Below, in pieces: positions 18,121 through 27,207 of a DNA stretch of 64,000 nt. Under the pieces are notes generated by a model. The model did not search any database. It was not told the DNA's origin and saw nothing but the letters and a program-made list of their open reading frames with translations. Origin of the DNA: Bog-756 sp963829235 (GTDB lineage: Bacteria; Actinomycetota; Acidimicrobiia; Acidimicrobiales; RAAP-2); NCBI GenBank assembly GCA_963829235.1, contig CAWHIF010000003.1, forward strand, positions 248,001 through 312,000, written 5' to 3'. Within the stretch, counting starts at the first letter, position 1; every line of letters starts with the position of its first letter. The position numbers and the translations under genes were made by a program.

Positions 18121-19134
18121 CTAGGCGGCGTGGCTCGCCGTCCAGGCGAGGAAGTCCTCCATCGGCAGGGCGTTCATGACCCGTTCGACGGGGACGCCGG
18201 CCCGTGCCGCCTGCTCGCAGCCGTGTCGCTGCCATTCGAGCTGGCCCGGCGCGTGAGCATCGGTGTCCACGACCACCACGCAGTCGAGTGAGAGTGCGAG
18301 AGAGAGCAGCGGCTCGGGGGGGTCGAGTCGCTCCGGACGGCAGTTGATCTCCACTGCCGTGCCGGACTCGGCACAGGCGGTGAAGACGGCCTCCGCATCG
18401 AACTTCGACTGGGGACGACCACGTCCGGCCAGAATGCGACCCGTGCAATGCCCCAGGATGTCGGTGTGGGGACTCCGAACAGCACGGAGCATCCGCGCCG
18501 TCATCTCCGGTGCATCCATCCGGAGTTTCGAATGGACGCTGGCCACCACGACATCCAGCTGTTCCAGGAGCTCGGGATCCTGGTCCAGCGTCCCGTCCTC
18601 GAGGATGTCGACCTCGATGCCGGTGAGAATGCGAAACGGCGCCAGTTCGGCATTCAGGCCGGCGACGATGTCCAGTTGCTGACGGAGGCGGTCGGCATCG
18701 AGCCCGTGGGCGATGGTCAGGCGGGGACTGTGGTCGGTGAGGGCCCAGTAGCGGTGCCCGACCTCCATCGCCGCCTCGGCCATCTCCCGGATCGGGCTCC
18801 CCCCGTCCGACCAGTCCGAGTGGCTGTGACAGTCGCCCTGGAGGCTTTCGAGCAGCCTGGAGGCCTCGGCGCTCATGACCGGTTGGTCGGCCGATTCGAG
18901 CTTCTCCAGATAGGCGGGGGTGGCGCCGTGGGCCGCATCGATGATCACCTGCGCGCTCGTCTTGCCGACACCGGGGATCCTCTGGAGCAGGGCCGGCGAC
19001 ATGGTCGCCAGCTCGCCGGCGGGCAGCTCGGAGACGGCCACGGCGGCATTGCGGAAGGCCCGCACCTTGTAGGAGTCGGCGCCGTCACGCTCGAGCAGGT
19101 AGGCGATCCGCCGCAGCGCGGTGACCGGATCCAT
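18121..19134 (-). CDS. HhH-PHP domain phosphoesterase (PolX-like without polymerase)
   Basis: Protein of 337 residues. Residues 1-70 resemble the helix-hairpin-helix start of family X polymerases (LLQRIPGVGKTSAQVI at 49-64). From residue 100 the PHP domain begins: GDCHSHSDWSDGG supplies the first His pair, followed by WALTDHSPR, GIEVDIL, VVASVHSKL, EINCRPERLDPP and VVDTDAHAP, which together give the expected set of metal ligands. The polymerase palm domain that lies between these parts in bacterial PolX is missing. A 3'-phosphoesterase or nuclease role in DNA end cleaning is inferred. The ATG follows AGGAG, and the gene lies five bases after the stop of the LigD-type polymerase gene. Confidence 0.82.
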   Translation of the reverse strand: MDPVTALRRIAYLLERDGADSYKVRAFRNAAVAVSELPAGELATMSPALLQRIPGVGKTSAQVIIDAAHGATPAYLEKLESADQPVMSAEASRLLESLQGDCHSHSDWSDGGSPIREMAEAAMEVGHRYWALTDHSPRLTIAHGLDADRLRQQLDIVAGLNAELAPFRILTGIEVDILEDGTLDQDPELLEQLDVVVASVHSKLRMDAPEMTARMLRAVRSPHTDILGHCTGRILAGRGRPQSKFDAEAVFTACAESGTAVEINCRPERLDPPEPLLSLALSLDCVVVVDTDAHAPGQLEWQRHGCEQAARAGVPVERVMNALPMEDFLAWTASHAA

Positions 19135-19139
19135 CGCTC

Positions 19140-20150
19140 CTAGCCCCGTTTCGCTCGACTCGGTGCCACCCTGGGCGGCTCGTCGGGCTGCTTGGGGTAC
19201 TCGGGCGGCCACGGCGCGTCGTGCAGCCCGTCGGATCGGTCTTTGGCGGCCATGTCCAACAGCGGCTGGAGCGACTGGGGGTCGTCGCCGATCCCCGCCC
19301 ACGGGTCGCCCCGCCGACGGACGAGCTCCGGTACCGTTCGGATGGTCAGCTCCTCCGGATCCACCGAGTCGACCTCGTCCCACTCCAGTGGGGTGGAGAC
19401 CTGCCCGCCGACCCGCGGTCTGGCGAACCAGGCTCCGAACACCGTCTTGTGGGGTGCGTTCTGGTTGAAGTCGACGAAGACACGCGCTCCACGTTCTTCC
19501 TTCCACCAGTTCGACGTGATCAGGTCCGGGTGCCTGCGCTCGAGCTCTCTCGCCAGGGCCACGGCACCGGCGCGGACCGAGAAGCTGTCCCAGCGCGGCT
19601 CCAGCCGCACGTAGATGTGCATGCCACGATTTCCCGTCGTCTTCGGGTATCCGACGATGCCCAGCTCGCCGAGGAGCTCCCGGACGAGGGCGGCCGCCGT
19701 GCGGACGTCGTCGAACGAGGTCCCGGGCTGCGGGTCGAGATCGATGCGGAGCTCGTCGGCATGGTCGGGGTCGTCGGCACGGTAGGGCCACAGGTGCAGA
19801 CCGAGGCATCCGAGGTTCACGGCCCACAGGACGTGTGAGATGTCGGCCACGACGAGCGCGTTCGACGTGGTGCCGTTCGGCGTGGTCACCACCGTGGTCC
19901 GAAGCCAGCCCGGTGCGTTGGCCGGGACCCGCTTCTGGAAGAACGACGAGCCCCCGGCACCACCGGGGAACCTCTCGAGCAGGGCGGGCCGGCCGCCGGC
20001 GGCGTTGATGAGGGCGTCGGCGATGTCGAGGTAGTAGGAGACGAGGTCGAACTTGGTAGCACCCAGTTCCGGGAAGTAGACCTTGTCAGGACTCGAGATG
20101 TCGACGGTCCGGCCCGAGGCCTCGACGACCCGGACGTCCTTGGCGGGCAT
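19140..20150 (-). CDS. LigD-type DNA polymerase/primase domain protein
   Basis: Protein of 336 residues corresponding to the LigD polymerase (PolDom, archaeo-eukaryotic primase fold). The catalytic pair is LRIDLDPQPGTSFDDV (Asp137 and Asp139), with the nucleotide-binding KTTGNRGMHIYV and VFVDFNQNAPHKTVFGAW further on. Unlike full LigD it has no ligase or 3'-phosphoesterase module; the ligase is a separate gene downstream. Such polymerases fill gaps and add ribonucleotides during end joining or excision repair. No Ku gene lies in the window. It heads the leftward operon and is divergent from the VOC gene. Confidence 0.9.
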   Translation of the reverse strand: MPAKDVRVVEASGRTVDISSPDKVYFPELGATKFDLVSYYLDIADALINAAGGRPALLERFPGGAGGSSFFQKRVPANAPGWLRTTVVTTPNGTTSNALVVADISHVLWAVNLGCLGLHLWPYRADDPDHADELRIDLDPQPGTSFDDVRTAAALVRELLGELGIVGYPKTTGNRGMHIYVRLEPRWDSFSVRAGAVALARELERRHPDLITSNWWKEERGARVFVDFNQNAPHKTVFGAWFARPRVGGQVSTPLEWDEVDSVDPEELTIRTVPELVRRRGDPWAGIGDDPQSLQPLLDMAAKDRSDGLHDAPWPPEYPKQPDEPPRVAPSRAKRG

Positions 20151-20209
20151 TCCCTCACGATACCGGCCCCGACGACGAGCAGGATGCTTCGCGGTAGCCT
20201 TCGGCCCCC

Positions 20210-20653
20210 ATGAAGGCCAACCGCTCGATCCCCGCAGCCGCCGTCATCCCGGTCCTGATCTATCCGGACGTGAGGGAGGCGGTGGACTGGCTGGGCGAAG
20301 CGTTCGGATTCGTCGAGCGCGTGCGGATCGGCGAGGGCCATCGGTCACAGCTCAGCTACGGGGAGGGGGCGGTGATCGTCGGCGACGTCCGAGGAGACCG
20401 CCGGCCTCCACGGCCGGGCGAGGTCACCCATTCGGTGATGGTCCGGGTCGAGGATGCGAACGCCCACTGCGAGCGGGCGCGGGCCGCGGGCGCCCGGATC
20501 ATCATGGAGCCGACCGATTTCGAGTACGGCGAGCGCCAGTACACCGCCGTCGACCCGGCCGGGCACCAGTGGACGTTCTCGGAGACGCTGGCCGACGTGG
20601 CCCCCGAGGAATGGGGTGGGACGCGTCCGTCGCCCCCCTCCACCGAAGCCTGA
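20210..20653 (+). CDS. VOC/glyoxalase-fold protein
   Basis: Protein of 147 residues of the PhnB-like VOC superfamily. IPVLIYPDVREAVDWLGEAFGF is the first beta-alpha unit and AVDPAGHQWTFSE the C-terminal one. Members bind a metal or small ligand between paired modules; some are glyoxalases or bleomycin-resistance proteins. Nothing narrows the substrate here. Its start is 60 bases from the divergent polymerase gene. Confidence 0.8.
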   Translation: MKANRSIPAAAVIPVLIYPDVREAVDWLGEAFGFVERVRIGEGHRSQLSYGEGAVIVGDVRGDRRPPRPGEVTHSVMVRVEDANAHCERARAAGARIIMEPTDFEYGERQYTAVDPAGHQWTFSETLADVAPEEWGGTRPSPPSTEA

Positions 20654-20904
20654 AGTCCGCCGGTGCCAGCTCCATCCGACACGAACGCGCACCTGCGACA
20701 AAGGACTGCGCGTCCGGCAAGACCGCACCTGCGCTCCAGATGAAGCATGGGTGAAGCAGAGAGGACCCAGCTGTGGGCTGAGACGGGCTGGAAGCCCCGG
20801 GAGACACCCGGGACGCCGAAGATACCGTCGGACCATTTGCGGAGGCTCTGCGCAGCCGACAACAGCTGAAGCCAGCCTGTCGTTGGAGGTCCTCCGGAGA
20901 CAGA
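20654..20904 (+). other. Non-coding stretch ahead of a strong terminator, possible structured RNA
   Basis: No gene of the local coding style covers this stretch. It holds several short inverted repeats, for example CCCGGG-AGACA-CCCGGG near 20797-20813, and ends directly at the terminator at 20905. It could be a long 3' untranslated region of the VOC gene or a separate small RNA. I compared it by eye with cobalamin, TPP, c-di-GMP, SRP, RNase P and tmRNA cores and found no match. Confidence 0.25.
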
Positions 20905-20947
20905 CAAGAGCGCCGACCGAAGTCGGCGCTCTTGTTCTGACTCTTTT
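20905..20947 (+). terminator. Rho-independent terminator
   Basis: A perfect 13-base stem CAAGAGCGCCGAC (20905-20917) and GTCGGCGCTCTTG (20922-20934) encloses a CGAA tetraloop and is followed by TTCTGACTCTTTT. The T-rich side is on the + strand, so it ends rightward transcripts. A second G/C palindrome pair (CCCCGGGG twice, near 20954-20977) sits between it and the stop of the leftward IPT/TIG gene. Confidence 0.85.
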
Positions 20948-20993
20948 GTACGACCCCCGGGGAACTTGCCCCCCGGGGCGAGGCCTGGTGGAA

Positions 20994-21680
20994 CTAGGCC
21001 CGGTAGACGTACGTGTAGTTGGTGGTTCCCGCACTCGCACCTTCGGTGGTGGTCACCACAACTGCGGCCTTGCCGGGAGCAGCGTGCGCTGGGACGACGA
21101 CCTTGAGCGCCCGGTCGTTCACGACCGTCACGGACGAGGAGTTCGTTCCGGCAAAGCTCACCGTGGGTGTCCCGCCCGCAGCCAGGTGATCACCGCGGAT
21201 GACGATGGTGTTGCCACCCAGCACGGTGCCCTTGTTGGGGCTGAGGGAGGTGATCCTCGGCACGTAGTACGTGTAGACCGAGCCGGCGGTCACCTTGCTC
21301 GTTCCCCCATCGGCGCTGCTCACGGTCACAGGGACGGTGCCAGCGGCCTGCGGCGGTGGGATGGCGACGATGGTGGCGTCCGTCTTGATCGTGAACGACG
21401 CCGGCACGCTACCGAACATCACCGAGTTGGCCGGGCTCGAGGTGTTGAAACAGACACCCCGGATGTCCACCTTCACAATTTCCCGGTTCGCACCCCCGAC
21501 TCCATGCACCTGGAATACCTCTGGCGTACAAGTCCCAGGGGGCGTCGGCAGCGCTGCCCCGGCGGTTGCCAGTCCTCCAACCAGTGGAAACGCAATGAGG
21601 CCCGCGGCGACAGCGGCGCCGACCCCAATCTTCAGTGAGCCCCCTGGCTTCACGAAACCTGCCCTCGACCGAAGCCTCAT
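20994..21680 (-). CDS. Secreted IPT/TIG-domain protein
   Basis: Protein of 228 residues. A basic start (MRLRSRAGF) and hydrophobic segment ending near GAALP (about residue 44) form a signal peptide. Two immunoglobulin-like regions follow; the second is a clear IPT/TIG domain (PRITSLSPNKGTVLGGNTIV, VSFAGTNSSSVTVVND, APGKAAVVVTT). Such domains occur in bacterial surface and polysaccharide-binding proteins. The ATG at 21680 follows AAAGGA. Two Cys in the first half may form a disulphide. The unusually structured leader at 21703-21763 lies just upstream. Confidence 0.8.
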   Translation of the reverse strand: MRLRSRAGFVKPGGSLKIGVGAAVAAGLIAFPLVGGLATAGAALPTPPGTCTPEVFQVHGVGGANREIVKVDIRGVCFNTSSPANSVMFGSVPASFTIKTDATIVAIPPPQAAGTVPVTVSSADGGTSKVTAGSVYTYYVPRITSLSPNKGTVLGGNTIVIRGDHLAAGGTPTVSFAGTNSSSVTVVNDRALKVVVPAHAAPGKAAVVVTTTEGASAGTTNYTYVYRA

Positions 21681-22037
21681 ATTATTATGTCCTTTCCACC
21701 GGCCCCCAGACGGTCTGAGGGACTAGCGTTACGCTCAGCATGGTAAGTGACCGTCTCAGGGGGAGTCAATCATCAATCTTGACGATGTCGTCGCAGCGAG
21801 CACCTCGCAGTGAAGAGGTCGCCGGGGGCAGTTCACTCCCCGTTCAATCGGAGGACGGACCACCCCGCTCCCCGATGGCCTCCCGCACCCGACGAGGCAT
21901 CCCATTGTTGCTGCACGGGCGCGGGCTGTCCAGACCAATTCCACGGGGATTGTCAATTTCCACAAGGCAATTTCCCTAGGGCTCGTCCATGAAGGCTCGT
22001 TCCATCAGGCTCGGCGCTTGTCCGAGCTCCTGACACG
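21681..22037. other. Intergenic region with a long inverted repeat (21703-21763)
   Basis: CCCCCAGACGGTC at 21703-21715 pairs with GACCGTCT-CA-GGGGG at 21749-21763, a 13-base-pair stem with a two-base bulge. Inside it lies a smaller AGCGT-T-ACGCT hairpin (21724-21734). Transcribed leftward, this would be a leader hairpin 23 bases before the IPT/TIG start. The rest, to 22037, holds nothing I can assign. Confidence 0.45.
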
Positions 22038-23255
22038 TCAGTTCCCGGCCGGAGTCCGCTCTTCGCACGCCCACGGCGCACCGTGGCTGTTGACGAGGTC
22101 GAGAAAGGGATCGGCGGGCAGCGCCTCGGGCCCGAGCACCCCCTGACCGGACCAGGCACCCGAGTCGAGCAACTCGAGGGCAACGACGGGGTTCATGGCT
22201 GTCTGCCAGACCACGGCCTGAGAACCGAATTCGGACATGCACCAGGCGTTGTCCACGGCGTGATAGAGGTACACCTCCCGCGGGCGACCGTCCACCCCGG
22301 TGCCCGTGACCCACGTCCCCGCGCAGGTCGATCCTGACATCCGGTCCCCCAGTCGCGCTGGATCAGGAAGGCATCCGGCCACCACATCCCGGGGGGAGAC
22401 CTCGACATCTCCGACCCTGACCGGAGTGGTCGAGTCGAGTCCCAGCATGTGGAGGGCGGAGAGCACACCGATGAACTCCTCGCCCAAGCCGTACTTGAAG
22501 GTGACCCGGTTGGCCTCGACCCACCTGGGGATCAGCAGGACCTCCTCGTGCTCGACGTTGACACACTCGACCGGCCCGATGCCCGCCGGAAAGGAGAAGG
22601 TCTCGGGCTCGCTGAAGCACTCGGTGGTGAACCACTCCCTCCCCTTCTCCCAGACCACCGGAGGATTCAGGCATTCCTCGATCGTGGTCCAGATCGAGAA
22701 CGACGGGGCGAACTCATACCCCTCGATCACCAGGTTCGAGCCGTCCCGCACCCCGACTTCGTCGATGGACGAGAACAGGCGGTCAGCCGCATAGCGGGCG
22801 AACACGTCGGAAAGCCCGGGTTCCACACCGATACCGCACAGGGCCAGCAGACCCCGCTCCTTCCACTGGTCCGTCAGGGCGAACTGTTCATCGCCGAGCT
22901 TGACCCCGGGCAGACGGTAGGGGTCGGTCGGGTGGGGATGCGAGAGGGACATCGCCATGTCGAGGTAGGTGACGCCGGCGGTGAATGCGGCTCGGAAGAC
23001 GGGCATCACGAACCGCGGGTCCAAGGCGTTCAGGACGGCGTCCACCCGCTCGCTCCGGATCAGGCTCACCGTGGCGCCCTCGTCACGGGCATCCAGCTGG
23101 ACGGCGACGAACCGCTCGCCGGCTCCGGCCACGGCTTGTTGCGCCCGTCCGACGTCGTAATCGGCCACGACCACGCGTTCGAACAGTCCCCAGCGGGCCG
23201 CGGTCTTGGCCACGGCCGCTCCCACCCCTCCGGCTCCGATGACGAGAACTCGCAT
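22038..23255 (-). CDS. Saccharopine dehydrogenase family protein
   Basis: Protein of 405 residues. The ATG at 23255 is preceded by GGAGG; the open frame continues upstream but is antisense to the MBL gene. The N-terminal Rossmann loop is MRVLVIGAGGVGAAVAKTAA. CGIGVEPGLSDVFARYAAD and VYLYHAVDNAW fit the saccharopine dehydrogenase/carboxynorspermidine synthase group. The reaction would be reductive coupling or cleavage of a secondary amine (lysine- or polyamine-like), but the specific one cannot be told. Divergent from the MBL-fold gene. Confidence 0.85.
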   Translation of the reverse strand: MRVLVIGAGGVGAAVAKTAARWGLFERVVVADYDVGRAQQAVAGAGERFVAVQLDARDEGATVSLIRSERVDAVLNALDPRFVMPVFRAAFTAGVTYLDMAMSLSHPHPTDPYRLPGVKLGDEQFALTDQWKERGLLALCGIGVEPGLSDVFARYAADRLFSSIDEVGVRDGSNLVIEGYEFAPSFSIWTTIEECLNPPVVWEKGREWFTTECFSEPETFSFPAGIGPVECVNVEHEEVLLIPRWVEANRVTFKYGLGEEFIGVLSALHMLGLDSTTPVRVGDVEVSPRDVVAGCLPDPARLGDRMSGSTCAGTWVTGTGVDGRPREVYLYHAVDNAWCMSEFGSQAVVWQTAMNPVVALELLDSGAWSGQGVLGPEALPADPFLDLVNSHGAPWACEERTPAGN

Positions 23256-23466
23256 GATTGCCTCCATCGCGCACGGCCGGCGCCGCGCTTCGGACGTCCC
23301 ACTGAAACGTACCGCCCGGGGATCGGTGACGGGCATCGAGGGCCGGACCGGTGCTTGCCGCGCCGCGGCTCGCAGCTCGGCGTCCGTCGACTCGTCTAGT
23401 GTCGCCCGGGCTTCGATGTCACGGCACGCCCGTGTCCGCGGCAACCGATCGTGGGAGGGAAGCTCG

Positions 23467-24321
23467 ATGCAAGTGGTCGTCCTGGGAAGTGGAAGTCCAC
23501 TGCCCCATCCCGATCGGGCCGGGCCGTCAACGCTGGTCCGCACGTCCGCGGGTGATCTCCTGTTCGACTGCGGGAGAGGGGTCCTGATGCGGGCGGCCGC
23601 CGTCGGGTCCGGCGCGGGCGCCATCCGGGCCCTGTTCCTGACCCATCTCCACAGCGACCACATCACCGATCTCAATGACATCTTCACCATGCGGTGGGCC
23701 ATGTCGCTGCAGCCGAACCCGCTGCCGGTGTACGGCCCCGGGGGAACCTCACGATTGCTCCGGTCGACCGAGGAGATGCTCGAGCCCGACATCGGATTTC
23801 GGATGGCCCACCACGATGACCTCAGCTGGCGCCCGTCCGCCACGGTGACCGAGGTCGACCACGGTGTGGTCTTCTCCGAGGGTTCGGTCCGGGTGACGGC
23901 GGCCCCCACCGATCACGCGCCGGTCCGGCCCACCGTGGGCTTCCGCGTCGACGACGGAGAGCGGTCGGTCGTCATCGCCGGGGATACGGTGCCCTGCGCC
24001 GGGCTCGACGAGTTGTGCCGGGGCGCGGACGTGCTCGTCCACACGGTGGTGAGGCGGGATCTCATCGAGCAGTTCGGGCTGCCTCGGCTCACCGATGTGC
24101 TCGACTACCACTCGTCGGTACCGGAGGCGGCCCGGACAGCAGAGCGGGGCACCGTGGGGACGCTGGTTCTCACCCATCTCGTACCCCCTCCGGCGCCCGG
24201 GACCGAACAGGAGTGGATCGACCAGACCACCGCCGAATTCGGCGGCCTCGTGGTGGTGGCCAGCGATCTGTCGTCCCTCGAGGTGACGGACCGGCGCTCG
24301 GCCGGCACCGGGTCGCCGTGA
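23467..24321 (+). CDS. MBL-fold metallohydrolase (RNase Z-like)
   Basis: Protein of 284 residues. The zinc motif is LTHLHSDHITD (His60-x-His62-x-Asp64-His65), with further ligands in TDHAPVRP, IAGDTVPCAG and VLTHLVPP. The fold and spacing are closest to the RNase Z/arylsulfatase-like branch of the family. Without the RNase Z exosite arm I would not call it a tRNA nuclease. The ATG at 23467 follows GGGAGGGAAGC. Confidence 0.85.
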   Translation: MQVVVLGSGSPLPHPDRAGPSTLVRTSAGDLLFDCGRGVLMRAAAVGSGAGAIRALFLTHLHSDHITDLNDIFTMRWAMSLQPNPLPVYGPGGTSRLLRSTEEMLEPDIGFRMAHHDDLSWRPSATVTEVDHGVVFSEGSVRVTAAPTDHAPVRPTVGFRVDDGERSVVIAGDTVPCAGLDELCRGADVLVHTVVRRDLIEQFGLPRLTDVLDYHSSVPEAARTAERGTVGTLVLTHLVPPPAPGTEQEWIDQTTAEFGGLVVVASDLSSLEVTDRRSAGTGSP

Positions 24322-24326
24322 GCCCC

Positions 24327-24391
24327 GGTGGTCGACGCACCTCACTGGTGGTCGACGCACCTCACTGTTCGAGGACCTCACTGTTCGAGGA
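24327..24391. repeat. Adjacent 20-bp and 16-bp duplications
   Basis: GGTGGTCGACGCACCTCACT occurs twice in tandem (24327-24346, 24347-24366), followed by GTTCGAGGACCTCACT (24367-24382) and a partial second copy. The right part overlaps the last codons of ftsH, whose C-terminal SLLEQ ends inside the repeat. Confidence 0.85.
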
Positions 24392-26382
24392 GCGAGTCCG
24401 ATCGTCGGGGACTCGGGACGACCACGACCCACCCGGCCGCCGCCGCGGTCGGTGGTCCGGCAACTGACATCGGACGGTCGGGGGCCACCGTCATCCCGGT
24501 GCCTTCGGCAGGCTCGGCCCGGCCCGCCAGCTCGTAGACCTGGGCTCCGTCGACGGTCTCGTTCTTGAGAAGCAGGTCGACCAGGCTGTCGAGTACCGGC
24601 CGGTGCTCCTTCAGGAGCTCGATGGCCCGCGCCTCGGCCTCGCCCAGCAGCCGGGCCACTTCGGCGTCGATGATCGCCTGGGTCTGTTCTGCGAACGGCC
24701 GGCTGGACAGGGAGCTGCCCTCGCCCCCCAAGAAGACCGACCCGCCCGCGGGATAACCCACCGGACCCGACCGTCGACGACAGGCCGAACTCTCGGACCA
24801 TCTTGACGGCCAGATCGGTGGCCTTGGCCAGATCGTTGGCCGCGCCCGTCGACCCCTGCCCGAGAACCACCAGCTCGCCGGCACGGCCCCCGAGACACAC
24901 GGCCAGCATGTCGTGGAGGTAGTCCTCGCCGTAGAGGTGGCGCTCCACCAGGGGGAGCTGCTCGGTGACGCCGAGCGTCTGACCCGCCGGCAGGATGGTC
25001 ACCTTGGCGATCGGATCCGCCTTTTCGCTGTAGGCGGCGACCAGGGCATGACCTGCTTCGTGGACGGCAACCGCGTGCTTCTCTTCGGGGAGCAACACGT
25101 TCGATCCCTCGCGACGACCGAGGATGATCCGATCCCGGGCCTCCTCGAGATCGGCCGCGCCGAGCACCTCACGATCGTCCCGGACGGCCACGATCGCCGC
25201 CTCGTTGACGAGATTGGCCAGGTCGGCTCCGGAGAACCCCGGGGTCCCTCGGGCCACCACCTCGAGGTTGGCGCCATCGTCGAGGCGCTTTCCGCGGCAG
25301 TGGACCTCCAGGATGGCGACACGCTCGGGCAGGGTGGGCAGCGGAATGGTCACCTGGCGGTCGAACCGGCCCGGCCTGAGGAGCGCCGGGTCGAGGACGT
25401 CGGGACGGTTGGTGGCGGCGAGGACGACGACCCCCGACGCCGGGTCGAATCCGTCCATCTCGGCCAGGAGCTGGTTGAGGGTCTGCTCGCGCTCGTCGTT
25501 GGAGACGATGGCACCGGTGCCCGACCGCCGCTGGCCGATGGCATCGATCTCGTCGACGAAGATGATCGCCGGCGCCCGCTTTCGGGCCTCGTCGAAGAGA
25601 TCGCGCACCCGTGCCGCGCCGACGCCTACGAACATCTCGACGAAGCTCGACCCGGTGACCGAGAAGAACGGGACGGCCGCCTCCCCGGCCACCGCCCGGG
25701 CCAGGAGGGTCTTGCCGGTGCCCGGGGGTCCGATCATCAGGATCCCCCGGGGAGGTGTCGCGCCCGCCCGGGCATATCGTTCCGGCTGCTGGAGGAAGTC
25801 GACGACTTCACGTATCTCGAGCTTCGCCCCCTCGTACCCGGCCACATCGGCAAACGTCGTCTCCGGGCGCTCCTCGTCGAACACCTTCGCCTTGGATCTT
25901 CCGACTCCCAGCGTCCCTTGGAGCCGGCCGGCCGCCCCCTTCGAGAGGCGCCACCACAGAAACCCGATGAGGATGACCGGTGCGAACAGGATGAGCCACA
26001 ACAGCACCTCGGAACCGAACGACGTACCGCTCGACTCGGCCGTGATCTGGACGCCGTGCCCCTGCAGCTCATTGAGGAACGGCTGACCGGCTTGGGAGGG
26101 GATGGTCGTCGAGAAATCGCTGCCGTCGGACAAGGTGCCGGTCGCACTGCCGCTCGTCTCGATGGTCACGGTCTTGACCTTGTGGGCGGAGACATCGTTC
26201 ATGAACTGGGAGTAATTGAGAGTGACCTGTTTGGCGCCCTGGGCGAGGGGCAGCACGAAGAAGAGCAGCGCCACGATCACAAAGGCCAGAGGCCAGAGGA
26301 GGTGGCGCCACGCCGGCGGGGGCGGCGGGGCGACGGGGCTGCTCTTGTCATTGGTTGGCGGCGAGCCGGCTTGCCGAGTCAC
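24378..26382 (-). CDS. ftsH: ATP-dependent zinc metalloprotease FtsH, one frameshift
   Basis: About 668 residues. Membrane AAA+ protease that degrades misfolded or short-lived membrane and cytoplasmic proteins. A Pro-rich cytoplasmic start leads to TM1 (residues 27-48), an external domain, and TM2 (124-146). Walker A is GPPGTGKT (218-225), Walker B IIFVDEIDAIG, the second region of homology ATNRPDVLDPALLRPGRFDR, and the zinc site HEAGH. The GTG at 26382 has CGGAGG eight bases upstream. The frame shifts by one base near 24768-24778, in the M41 peptidase domain; the last part then reads PVGYPAGGSVFLGGE to LLEQ. The C-terminus is Ala/Pro-rich and variable. Confidence 0.88.
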
Positions 26383-26510
26383 GTGCCGCCTCCGTCAGGA
26401 CGGCCGGGCCGCCTCCGGCGACAGAGCCGACCGGCCGCACCGTTGCCGGTACCGTCGGTCCCCTCCCGGAGCCAGGTTGTTCGATGGGATCTCATGCCGG
26501 CGCTTCGGAC

Positions 26511-26693
26511 CTACCGCCCTTTGGCCGCGTCCAGCTGGGACAGGATGTCCCGGAGCTTCTCTCTGCGGTCCCGAAGGCCCTGACGGTACGTCGGATTGTC
26601 GGTCGCGGTGATCTCGCTGCTCATATCGGAGACGACCGCCTCGAGGGTGCTGCGAAGCTCCTCGACGAGTGGGTCCGACAGTTCCAATTCCAT
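26511..26693 (-). CDS. Small conserved-looking protein upstream of ftsH
   Basis: Sixty residues, starting at an ATG preceded by GGAGG. It is mostly charged helix (LVEELRSTLEAVVSDMSSE, then YRQGLRDRREKLRDILSQLD) and could form a coiled coil. No membrane segment or known domain is visible. It lies 128 bases upstream of ftsH in the same direction and might be cotranscribed. Confidence 0.55.
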   Translation of the reverse strand: MELELSDPLVEELRSTLEAVVSDMSSEITATDNPTYRQGLRDRREKLRDILSQLDAAKGR

Positions 26694-26799
26694 CACTGGG
26701 CCTCCGTGTCTCTTCGGACGTTGCACCGTCATCTTCGGGCATCCTGACCAGGAGCGACAGGGCCAAAGGTCCATTGTCGGCGCCTCGGCGGCGACCGTC

Positions 26800-27207
26800 C
26801 TACGTGGCGCAGTGGGCCGTCAGTTCGACGCCGGAGGTGGCCCCGGCTTTGATCACCACCGGTTGCCCACTCGGGCTCACCCCGGACAGCGAATAGGACC
26901 CCGGGGGCTCGGTGAAGGAGAAGATCTGATCGATGACCCGCTCGCCGGCGGCCTTGGTGTCGAGCACCGTCCTTCTGGCGATCACCGTCGGCCCGCGCCG
27001 CAGGACGACCTCGATGTCCCACGCCCGCGACACGTTGTTCAGGGACGGAGGGATGCACGGGGTGGCGGTCCCTTTCACCGTCCCTGTTGTCGCGCTCGCA
27101 CCGCCACCGCATGCGCTGACCAGTACACCGATGGCCAGCCCCATCACGACGGCGACCTGGCGCGGGTGGGGCCTGCCCGCCCGACGGGCTGCGTGGTCGT
27201 CGGTCAT
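26800..27207 (-). CDS. Small lipoprotein of unknown function
   Basis: About 135 residues. A basic stretch and hydrophobic segment end in a lipobox, LVSAC (Cys33), followed by Gly/Ser/Thr residues; the mature part contains a beta-sandwich-like sequence (DIEVVLRRGPTVIARR, PPGSYSLSGVSPSGQPVVIK). An in-frame GTG two codons earlier (27213) is an alternative start. It is probably anchored on the outer face of the membrane; nothing identifies a ligand. Confidence 0.6.
   Translation of the reverse strand: MTDDHAARRAGRPHPRQVAVVMGLAIGVLVSACGGGASATTGTVKGTATPCIPPSLNNVSRAWDIEVVLRRGPTVIARRTVLDTKAAGERVIDQIFSFTEPPGSYSLSGVSPSGQPVVIKAGATSGVELTAHCAT

Noticed and set aside
20654..20904. Cobalamin, TPP or c-di-GMP riboswitch
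   Set aside because: Only isolated words such as CTGAGA match; the conserved cores are absent and the downstream gene is on the other strand.
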